Source: Isoetes taiwanensis
Taxonomy: Eukaryota; Streptophyta; Lycopodiopsida; Isoetales; Isoetaceae
Assembly: GCA_021234155.1 (NCBI GenBank)
Contig: JAJEKV010000014.1
Span: 11,496,415-11,560,414, forward strand
Length of the DNA: 64,000 nt
Direction of reading: 5' to 3'
The notes under the pieces were generated by a model. It was not told where the DNA came from and ran no database searches. It saw only the letters and a program-made list of their open reading frames with translations. Each line of letters begins with the position of its first letter. The stretch's first letter is position 1. A program made the position numbers and the translations under genes. Shown piece by piece: positions 21,918 through 30,741 of the stretch.

Positions 21918-23238
21918 GAGGATTTGATGATAGTGTTTTACTTGCTGAGGTAGTTTGTTATTCGTTTGTTATTAACTGACAATAACTTTGCTTGCAATTG
22001 AGCCCAGTTGGGCATGCATATTCATCTTGAACTTCCATTGCAGCTCAATACTGCTGCGCATATGTTGCCATTGTGTAAAACATTGTGCAAAGTCAAGTTT
22101 ATCATGATAAAAAATTACGTTGTCAAAATTGCTATAGTATTCTACAAGGATAGGGCTACTTTAATAAGGTTAAAATGTTGGGATAGCGTTGGTTCTGTTT
22201 TGACCACTATTAATCTCGACCTTCATGTTTGATACGTTGTCATATTAACATAGCACATGTGCTTGCTTGAAATTTGTAAATAATATCCTACTCCAATTTG
22301 ACTTATTTATCTTAGATATCTGTCTCAGAAATGTTAAAATCTTCACATTTACATGTATATATAAGAGACTTCTGAATGAATCCCATTGCGCCACAATTGC
22401 TCAAGCTGCAACCCATGGAGCATCATTGTGTGCTTTATCTCAATTGGATTATGCCGCATAATCAATTACTCTGTTAAATTGTCATGCATGTTGCCTTGAT
22501 ATACGAGGCTTTATTTAGGGTTTATGTTGATGTTTGTCTTTAAAATGTTTTTATCATGTTGTTGCCCCTGGTTCATGAATAAATTCCTGTCATTAAAGGC
22601 TAAGTAAAAACACATGCTGGGACATTAGCCCGGCAATGCCGGGCAAGGCTAAACCTGCTACCAAGCCTTAATCGATTTCACCTTGCTAAAGCCTTCTGGT
22701 CAAAGCTACTTAAAATGAATCTTGTCAAATACCATTGTTACAACAAATGCATCCTGTCAAATTCCACAACTTAGTATTGTTACTAACAATAATACCATAA
22801 AACTTAAATGCCTAATAAATTTGACCTAACCAAAGTCTTCTTGTGCACGCAGCAACCATAAAAGTTTAAAAAAGGAAAGAAAAAAGGGATCTTTATTACA
22901 TCGCATAACTCGACCACAGCCCCTGGCGTGCCTTTTTGCTAGTTTTTATTTTTTTGTTTTTACATGTCAATATATAGTTCTTTTTAATTAACAATGTAAA
23001 TAGTTTTAATGTCAATGATCTTTTTAACGTGAATGGTCTTTTTTTTTTTTTTTTTTTTTTTATTTCTTTATTTATGTAAGTTTTCTAATTATTGAATGCC
23101 TTTATTTTTTTGCATGTACACTAATAACAAAATGCGTCGCTCTTGGAAATCGATTTTTTTTTCGAAGACATTCTAGGTAAGAATTTGAGTTTGAGTAGGA
23201 GAATAAAATTTTAATGTTTTATTTAGGTTAAAAAAAAC

Positions 23239-23575
23239 TTGGGGAGACTTGGACAAGGGCATGGTCGGCCTCGCCTTGAGAGTGGAGAAGACTAGGTGTT
23301 CCGGGTCAAAGCTCACCGGATACTCTTGTAATTTTATTGATTAATGTATTTAGTTTAGAAAAAATTGGGGAGACTTGGACAAGGGCATGGTCGGCTCCGC
23401 CTTGAGTGGAGAAGACTAGGTGTTCCGGGTCCAAGCTCACCGTTTACTCTTGTAATTTTATTGATTAATGTATTTAGTTTAGAAAAAATTGGGGAGACTT
23501 GGACAAGGGCATGGTCGGCTCCGCCTTGAGTGGAGAAGACTAGGTGTTCCGGGTCCAAGCTCACCGCCTACTCTT
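23239..23575 (+). repeat. Three hairpin leader repeats, kinase-like gene, copy 1
   Basis: Three units of ~125 bp begin at 23239, 23365 and 23489 with TTGGGGAGACTTGGACAAGG, then CTCCGCCTTGAGTGGAG, GAAGACTAGGTGTTCCGGGT and AGCTCACC. The first unit is slightly altered. The core is related to the pair at 28568-28742 in front of the SET-like gene. They lie about 310 bp before the start codon at 23883. Confidence 0.85.
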
Positions 23576-23882
23576 GTTTATTTTTTATTAATATATCAAT
23601 AAATAGAAATCTTTACGGGATTGGACAAGGGCAGGGTTTTTGAAAAAAATTGCATTATTGATTTTCGGGTTTCTAGTTAAGAATGTTGTTTTTTAAAAAT
23701 GTTAGGGATGTCAAAGAAACACTGATGTGGAGTGGTTAAGAGCAAGAAAAAATTTCAATAGTTGGTTTTAAAAAAAAAAATTAAAAGGGAAACTAACTCT
23801 TAAGAAAGTAGGTAAAGATTCATAATGAAGATTTGAAAAAAGTCACAAAGCAAGATTAATGAATCTAAATTGGTTTGTAGGT

Positions 23883-25575
23883 ATGGCCCCGAGTGTGAAG
23901 ACACAAATGGTTAGTGAGATTAGACGCGTGGTCATAAATGAGATATGTGCTAACGAAAGTCCCGACCGGGAGATGCAAACTGGTCAACGTGTCGACCATT
24001 TTGTCAGACATGTGAAAAGGAAGTGTCAATTTGAGTTAGCACAAAAATGGCCAGGTCAAGAAGAAATGTTGACTTCTCTCCTTGATACACATGTAAAGCC
24101 AATGATTGGAAACCCCATGGATGAACTGAAGACATGTTTGAAGCATTCAAAGGTCGCGACTTAAAAGTCCCAATGCCGAGGCTCGTGTCAAGGAATGGGT
24201 AGCTTCATGGAATTCCTCAAAGAAGCGGCGTCGCAGATCACAAGAACATCATTGCGGATCTCAATGCACGCCGGGTTTGAGGTAATTAAAAATGCTTTGC
24301 ATCGGGGAAGCTCTAGTGGAGCAGGGCCTAGCAAGGCCCACTTTTCTTTGGAGAATCACATGAACACATCAATCTTTGTTGATCCCATACCGTAGAGGCC
24401 GTGGATGTGATACGCCTTATTGAGGAGAAACCAACACATCGCGCATTATCAAATCAAGATCAACGGAACACAACACTTCCAAGATGATGAGCTATACTGG
24501 TGGATGGGTTTTCAAGGGCAAAGATAGGGCGTAGACGTATGAGATGGCTCAAAGATACATACGCTTCAAGAGCCCGCATCCTGCTTTGGCTACATCCATT
24601 GGACTTGCATATGAAGTTGCTAGCTCTAGTGGGGATACCATAGGGCCAATGGTGATTCTACCTTTCATGAATGGAGAGACACTTGCACACTTGTTTGACT
24701 ATTTACCTAATAACTTGTCACGTTTTAGAAGATGGTCAAATGCAATTGCTAGAGCGCCAAGAAGAACCGACAAACACATAGGCCCCGAACTTAGGAGCAA
24801 AATGCGACGAGTTGTATATCAAGATATTCGAGGAGATAGCTCTTGCCCTAGCAGAAGGTGTCGTTGAGATCCACAAAGGCTACTTCACTCACACAAAGCT
24901 TAATTGCAAGAGAGTCAAATTACATTTTGATGATGAGTACCAAAATGTGTGGGTGGCCATTGGTGATTGGGACAATGCAATTCATTTTACGCCAAAGAGT
25001 GTCGTCCCTTGTTGAAGTGTCGGTACTTACTTTTCGGATGGACAAGCAAAATATCCATGGTTAGAGGAAACTGTGTTTGAGAAATCAAAGGATGATGATC
25101 GTGTATGGGGACACGAAATTCATGACGCCTATGCATTGGGATATATTTATGAGATGCTTCCCCGGATTTCGTGCAAGCTATGCATTTAATGGAGTGGTTT
25201 AATAATAACAACAATGCCCAATGGATTAATCCAACCCATATGTACCAACGACGTCTTGACAAGTTGGAGGAGCAAAAAACAAGAATGATGTGCCTACGTG
25301 AAGACGTATTCTCATCACGACCCAAAGCTTCTGAAGTTGTTGAAGCCTTACAAAGTGTTGGAATATCTTCTACCATGGTTGTGAGACAAAGACGACACAT
25401 GAAGTGCATGGATGCCTTGGAGATGTCAAAATTGTTGTTGTCTAAGTCAAAGAATGAATACAATATTGTATATCTTGCCATGTTTAAGAGTATTAATTTT
25501 TTTGAATTGTCTAATAACCAAATATATAAAGACACTTTATCCCAATGTTTTGTAATGAACTTCCCATGTTGCTAA
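23883..25575 (+). pseudogene. Degenerate kinase-like gene, copy 1 (broken)
   Basis: The ATG at 23883 follows a TTTGTAG acceptor-like sequence. Frames read MAPSVKTQMVSEIRRVV, then HFSLENHMNTSIFVDPIP (24340), RYIRFKSP (24555) and SSGDTIGPMVILPFMNGETL (24625), which resembles a kinase hinge. Next come FTHTKLNCKRVKLHF (24893), VAIGDWDNA (24955) and AYALGYIYEML (25128). Order and spacing resemble the C-lobe of protein kinases, but the HRD aspartate is absent (HTK instead), so it would be catalytically degenerate. At least three frame changes separate these pieces. The C-terminal part (25200-25460) is a charged helix-rich stretch. Confidence 0.45.
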
Positions 25576-25653
25576 CATTTGTTGCTTTCCTACTATGTTA
25601 TTCATCGCACTCCATATAAATAACTTGCAAGTTTTTGCACATGTCCAGCAACC

Positions 25654-25758
25654 ATGGGATGCGGCACGATGGCATATCTATTGTTCACAACTTTACTTCT
25701 CGCGTGGCTTGGTAGCCTTACTGACAGCCCTAAACCTGCAAAGGCCTTTAAGAGGTGA
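25654..25758 (+). pseudogene. ORF B, small secretory-like ORF, copy 1 (truncated)
   Basis: The frame starts MGCGTMAYLLFTTLLLAWLG, with a hydrophobic N-terminus of signal-peptide type. It stops at TGA 25756-25758, where copy 2 has CGA (arginine) and goes on to 60 residues with a proline run. A CpG-to-TpG change explains the difference. No family was recognised. Confidence 0.35.
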
Positions 25759-25892
25759 TGGTCGTTCAGGTTTAGCTCGCCACCACCGCCACCTCCACCA
25801 TTGTGCGGATTTGGTATGGATTATTTTCTAGGATAAAATGTAAGTTAACCATTTATTTTTAACGTTCTAATGTTTTTAAATGTAGCGTGTAA

Positions 25893-26808
25893 ATGCGGTT
25901 GCGTCCTTCTTTTCCTATGCATAATGTTCGTCGTCGTGGTTATGGGCGGATCTTCTTCTCACCACCGCCGAAGAGATATGGAAAAGGACCTCGCGTCGAG
26001 CAGGAAGACGAAGAGCAGGGAACTCCGAGATATCAACGAGGCGATTACCCTGAAGATAGGTGGAATGCCTTGCAATTCGGGATGACGCCCGCAGAAATGG
26101 AGATTGCGCGTACGGCTGTTGAACAAAGTAGGCGGAGGTCTGGCGCCTATGACCCTCCACGTCATAGCTCATACACTCCTTCAGAATTCAATCTTGGGTG
26201 CCTTCCCGAGCACGAGGAGATTGAACCCGCACGAAATAGCACCGACCGTCGTTCACGTCGGAGTGGATAAAGTCCTCTTCAAGCTCGTTAAAGATCGTGC
26301 ACCACCGCACCACCTCCACGCGTCGGCATGTCTTTGAATATGAGTGAGTTCATCTTGAATTATGCCTTTTTGTTCACTAACACATATTCATATGTTAGTC
26401 GTTATGTTGAGTGTAGTAACAAAGAAGTTGCCGGCACCACAACACCGCAGATGGCGACAATTTTTGGAAGATGGCTAATAGTGTCACAAATAGCATTTGC
26501 CAAAACGTCCACAAGGGTGAATGGAACTTCGGGGAGCCTATGATGAGGAAAAGAGAGGATCAAGGCGATTTTAGAAGCAGAATATCCCGAGCTCAAGTCA
26601 GGAGAGATCTCATGGAGGGAGGTTTGTTCAAAACAGGGTAAACATGTTAAAGCCACCAGGTATTAGGCTTTTTCGTTTTTCATTATAACCTCATTGTACT
26701 CATATTTTATTTATATTTTGCAGAGGTAATCAGAAGAAGCAGCTGAAAGATCTTGCCAAAGCTACAGGAGTCTCGATAGAGGAAGTGGCCATGACCTATC
26801 CGGGTTGA
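25893..26808 (+). CDS. ORF C, unknown three-exon gene, copy 1
   Basis: Exon one starts MRLRPSFPMHNVRRRGYG at 25893 and stays open through DRWNALQFGMTPAEMEIA and a DRRSRRSG stretch to 26270; the end is shifted by indels relative to copy 2. Exon two (about 26413-26659) reads NSICQNVHKGEW and AEYPELKSGEISW, but has a few base differences from copy 2. Exon three (about 26724-26808) reads KKQLKDLAKATGVSIEEVA and ends in TGA. The basic first part and the helical second part could suit a nucleic-acid-binding protein, but no domain was recognised. Copy 1 has the better first exon and copy 2 the better second. Confidence 0.45.
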
Positions 26809-26929
26809 CTAATGAGGCATTTCAAGTACATCATCTCTCCCATGAGTCGTATAATTAGATGACGCCATGTGGACTAAGTCCTTGTATTGCATTGTATTAT
26901 CAAAGAAAGGGGAAGGTAGAACAAAGCCA

Positions 26930-27319
26930 GCTTTGGACGCGAGGTACGACGAAGCCAGTGGCAGCTATAGTTCCAATAAGACTGGGTCTGGCGGTTATGG
27001 CTTTGTTGATAAGCTATTTGTAAGTATAAATTTGGTTTATAATGTAGGTTCTCGAGTTGAATACTAACATTAGTTTTGGTGCTCATTCTCAATAGATGTC
27101 ATTTTTGGGCCGCCTCGCTGCTAAAGATGACGGCGAAAGGGCCTTCAAAAAAAGGGTCCATGCGGCCATCGAAATTGCTTGGCGTGAGCGGGGAAGTGTG
27201 TATTATTCATTAGATAATTATTTGTGACTACAATGAACTAATTGTTGCGATACAATATAATGCAGGTAGATGAAGACGAAGGCGCCAATGAAGAAGAAGA
27301 AGAAGAGAGCAACAACTAA
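26930..27319 (+). CDS. ORF D, unknown gene with acidic tail, copy 1
   Basis: Three exon-like pieces are seen. LDARYDEASGSYSSN and GGYGFVDKLF lie at ~26930-27018, followed by GTAAGTATA. MSFLGRLAAKDDGERAFKKR lies at 27094-27195, after CAATAG. VDEDEGANEEEEEESNN lies at 27267-27319, after AATGCAG, ending TAA. The splice borders are conserved in copy 2. It could be the 3' part of ORF C rather than a separate gene. The acidic tail length varies with a GAA microsatellite. Confidence 0.4.
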
Positions 27320-27715
27320 AGACTCAATATATTTTGTAATGTGCAAATTACATTGTGAAATATATTAAATGAATTCAATCTAAATTTTTTATGCTTTGTT
27401 CTTATTATTTTGATTTTTTTTATGTTAATTTTTATGATAATAATGCTTATCTACTATGATACTGAATACTAATGTAATTTAATCAATATTTGTTTCTATT
27501 TTTTGAATTTTTAAATTTTTATTCTCGATTTATTTTGTTCATATTTAATATTTATTAATACTATTAATATTATTGTTAATATTAATATTATTTAATATTA
27601 ATAAATATTATTAAATATTTATTTATATTAAATATTTGTTAATATTGAATATGAATATTAACTGTCCGTTAAATAATATTAAATAATATTAAATAAATAT
27701 TTATTTATTTTTTTC
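27320..27715. other. AT-rich spacer, copy 1
   Basis: This is very AT-rich DNA made of TAATATTAAATA words, near-identical to 54339-54745. It contains no gene and lies between ORF D and the CGTCGTT array. Confidence 0.8.
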
Positions 27716-27719
27716 AAAA

Positions 27720-28350
27720 TTCCTGCATCGTCGTTTAACGACGGCGTCCGCGTGGTACGCTTAATGCGTATCGTTAACCCACATCATCATCGTCTCGACC
27801 GCACACGCCAAGTGACGGTGGTCGCCCGCGTGACGTCGTTAAATGAGCGTTGACACAGAGGGGCAGCCACGCCCGGCAGACATGTGAAAGGCACACGCGC
27901 GGCGTCGTTAAACGACGTCGAACACGCCAGCCGAGCGACAGTACGCCACGCAGCCGAGACAGATGGTTGAACGTCGTTGAACGACGTCGACCGCGTGGTA
28001 CATCCGCCGGTCAGCGCTACCGGGCGACGCCCTACTGGACGACGACAAGTCGTCGTTTAACGACGCGTTACCCGGCTCATCGACGCCCGGGGCCGGTGGC
28101 AGCCGGTAGCGCATGATGCAGCGATTTGAGCCGCGATAACATCGCGTCGGCGTTAAACGGCGTTAGGTCGTCGCTTTAAGGCGCTTAGCGATTCGCGGCG
28201 ATATAGCGGCGCATAGGCGTCGTTAAACCACGTCACGGGCGTCGTAATAGGTGTATGAGGGGCATCAGGCGCTGACGCGGCGTGCATGCACAGGTGTCGA
28301 CACGTCGGCTTAAGCGTCGTTAAACGACGTCACCGCAGGCGTCGATAAGC
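27720..28350. repeat. CGTCGTT subterminal-type array at the unit junction
   Basis: This is a GC-rich array of palindromic words. CGTCGTTAAACGACGTC is at 27903-27919, ACGTCGTTGAACGACGTC at 27971-27988, GTCGTCGTTTAACGAC near 28046 and GCGTCGTTAAACGACGTCAC near 28317. Up to 28252 it aligns with the right subterminal array (54746-55279). From 28254 it aligns with the left edge of copy 1. No CACTA terminus is present between the two parts. Confidence 0.85.
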
Positions 28351-28567
28351 GGCGTTAAATATGGCGGAACCCACCGCTTCGGGTTATTTACCATTCCTTT
28401 GTTATTTTGACTCGTTTGTTTCCGGTTGTTTTGCTCGTGGGTCTTCATAAGGTAAGATCTACGCTAATTTGTTAATCTTTGTGGTTTTAGAGTTAAACAC
28501 CTCAAATGCTAATAGATTAGAAGATTGAATCTTGAAAGTATGTTAAAAACTTGAGGGATGCATGATC

Positions 28568-28742
28568 AAGGTCTTCTGGTGGCTCCATCCTAATGGAGAA
28601 GACTAGATGTATCGGGTTTATGCACCTTAGAACGAAGTTTCAATCTTCATAGATTACAAAAGATTTGAAAGGTTGCGTGAATAAGGTCTTCGGTGGACTC
28701 CATTTCAAATGGAGAGGACTAGATGTATCGGGTTCAGGCACC
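28568..28742 (+). other. Two hairpin leader repeats, SET-like gene, copy 2
   Basis: Cores lie at 28568-28626 and 28683-28742. Each reads AAGGTCTTC, GGTGG, a short perfect stem (CTCCATCCTAATGGAG or CTCCATTTCAAATGGAG), GAAGACTAGATGTATCGGGT and GCACC. GTCTTC can pair with GAAGAC outside the inner stem, and GGTG with CACC, giving an extended fold. Three related repeats precede the kinase-like gene. This may be an RNA structure in the 5' leader or a DNA-binding repeat. The sequence alone does not decide. Confidence 0.5.
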
Positions 28743-28901
28743 CTTCAATCAAATGCTTTCTAAATATCATAAACGTTGTATGAATCTGAATCTTAAGAAG
28801 AAACATTTGATAAAATCTAAAAAAAAAAAAACATGGATATTTATATTTATTATATTATTACATGGTTTTTATTAATATTTTATTGTTTACTAAAAAACAA
28901 C

Positions 28902-30236
28902 ATGGATGAACGTCGGAAGGAATTTGAGCGTAAAGTGAGACGTAAACTTTGAGAAAGTTACATGGCGACTTGCGCAAGAATGTTACCCCAACAATTGCCA
29001 CAAATAGTCCAATTAGACCCGATGGACCGAGTCTTCCTAGAGGCTTTGGTGGTGTGCATGAAATGAATGCCGCCGATGTATGTACCATAAACATGTTTGA
29101 ATGATTAGTTAACTTTATATCTTGATGTTACTTTTTTTTTTTTGCGGTTGTACTTGACAGAGCGGTTATATTGCAATTGTTCGATGTGCAAAGGACAAAT
29201 AAAACGGATGAGAAAGACCGTCACCGACCATGTTGACAAATATGGTGAATGCGGAACAAATCCAAAGTGCTCGGGACGACACATGTGGGGGTATTCCAAC
29301 GAGGTATAATACCACGAACCTCATGAACTCGAATCAACTACTCTCATGTACTTGAATCGACGCCTTAACTTAGTTTGCTTGTATTTTGTTAGGAAGAAAT
29401 TGAGAATGAAGTGAGCTCGGCCAAAATATATAGATTTTGGGGGTTATGTTGTCATTGGAAGTAGATGATGTTGATACTATGAATGCGTTCATAGAAAACC
29501 CTACAAAAAAAAGCCATCAACTTCCTCAAAGAGTATCCCATCCATTGATAGAACTTCGTCGTGCAATGGCGTTGCCAAGATTGGAGGGAATGACAATGTT
29601 CATCAAAATTGGAATGTACTAGATCATGTAGAAGAAAAATAATCTTCCACCTTCACTAGTCCATTTGGTCCAGCCCTTCTGAGACAAAGATCAGAAGAAA
29701 TTCAATGCATGACCTAGAGGCAAGCCAATTATTTATGGGGAGCAATTTACATATTGGGGTAGGCATTACATGATTAAAATAGTCCGGTCCCCGGTGCTTT
29801 GCTGGCTGGGGATTATATATTATAGCCGAATACAAAAGTCAAAGATGGTAATGATTGTTCCTTTAATGCCATATTTAGGTCCTGAATATACTTTCGGACA
29901 CTTGGCATAAATTGAGTAAGCATCGATGGTGCATGCTCATCTATGGCCTAAATTCAAATGCACGAACAATATCAAGCCGGTGACTACATAAAGCTTCACA
30001 TATATTGATGGTCGTCCTCAGTTGCATGGAAACCTTGCTGCTTTTATTAATAGCTCTATCGAGAATCCACGGAAGCTACCAATTGTGAATTTGTCGAGGC
30101 AAACAAAGACCAAGAAGATTTTTTAAGTAAAATTGACGGGAGATATATCATGGTTTATGCTATAAAAACTTTGTGTATTGATGATGAATTGTTCATTGAA
30201 TATGAATACAGTAGACCAATACCGGAGGTCCTTTGA
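28902..30236 (+). pseudogene. C-x-C-x2-C / SET-like gene, copy 2 (frameshifted)
   Basis: The ATG at 28902 gives MDERRKEFERKVRRK. After one frame change it continues NVTPTIATNSPIRPDGPSL. An exon near 29160-29310 reads YCNCSMCKGQIKRMRKTVTD then GECGTNPKCSGRHMW, similar in style to the transposase-associated domain of CACTA genes. Later frames give PIIYGEQFTYWG (29730), GNLAAFINSS (30035), NCEFVEANKDQEDFL and RYIMVYAIKT, and DDELFIEYEYSRP, stopping at 30234-30236. GN-x-INSS, NCEF and EL-x2-Y in this order match the SET-N/SET-C motifs of lysine methyltransferases, although the usual NHSC is INSS. About four frame changes interrupt it. SET assignment by eye. Confidence 0.5.
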
Positions 30237-30280
30237 TGATGTACTCAAATTACTCATATAATTTTCGTCGGAATGCACCC

Positions 30281-30475
30281 TCCTTCTCCTTCTCCTTCTC
30301 CTTCTCCTTCTCCTTCTCCTTCTCCTTCTCCTTCTCCTTCTCCTTCTCCTTCTCCTTCTCCTTCTCCTTCTCCTTCTCCTTCTCCTTCTCCTTCTCCTTC
30401 TCCTTCTCCTTCTCCTTCTCCTTCTCCTTCTTCTTCTTATTCTTCTTCTTCTTTTTCGAATTCTTCGAATTCTTC
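30281..30475. repeat. (CTTCTC)n microsatellite
   Basis: A pure hexamer run of about 155 bp is followed by TTC-rich DNA, at the position where copy 1 has a TTC run. The Ser-Phe, Ser-Pro and poly-Arg frames across it are artefacts of the repeat. Confidence 0.9.
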
Positions 30476-30741
30476 TTCTCTTGGAATGAGATTGCACATA
30501 TTGAAGATAAAAGTGTATTATATCTTCAATATATGCTTTGATTATGACATAAAATTTTATATTTCGTTCGTTATTAAATGCTTAAAATTTAACAAACACG
30601 GGCTCTCAATGCATGTATCAATCACGATATATTTCGCTTAATCTGACGCGGGGTAGGCAAGTGGATATGAGACCACATCCAAGCGCATCGAATTGAATTG
30701 GCGACATCAAAAGTCATTATGGATAGCAGAATTAGAATACA

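Larger units (their letters stand above)
18887..22942. mobile_element. 4.06 kb gene-fragment-carrying insertion in copy 1
   Basis: Copy 2 reads straight through this site (poly-T then ATTTTTTTG near 49965-49980). In copy 1 the inserted block starts GCACGCCAG (18887-18895). Near its end it has the inverted match CTGGCGTGC (22923-22931), followed by CTTTTTGCTAG. TTTTTA flanks both sides (18881-18886 and 22943-22948), consistent with a target-site duplication. It contains fragments of two unrelated host genes in the same orientation, as Pack-MULEs and Helitrons do. The 9 bp inverted match suggests a MULE-like terminus, while the CTAG ending followed by T recalls a Helitron 3' end without its TC start. 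The class is unresolved. Confidence 0.6.
650..28253 (+). repeat. Tandem unit, copy 1
   Basis: This is collinear with 28254-55280. It carries, in order, the hairpin leader, SET-like gene, tnp2 gene, palindrome block, short two-exon gene, satellite, ORF A, kinase-like gene, ORF B-D, AT-rich stretch and CGTCGTT array. It differs from copy 2 by a 4056 bp insertion (18887-22942), by the absence of about 1.1 kb corresponding to ~47160-48265, by fewer satellite monomers and by many small indels. Some stretches are identical, for example 16501-16756 against the matching part of 46432-46695. Confidence 0.8.

Noticed and set aside
27720-28350. Regularly spaced palindromes considered as a CRISPR-like array
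   Set aside because: The repeats are short, irregularly spaced and variable, no spacers of constant size exist, and the context is a plant CACTA element.
28700-28742. GGTTCAGGCACC considered as a tRNA T-arm
   Set aside because: No acceptor stem, D-arm or anticodon arm could be found around it.
30123-30641. Poly-Arg, Ser-Phe and Ser-Pro proteins
   Set aside because: These are translations of the CTTCTC microsatellite in different frames.
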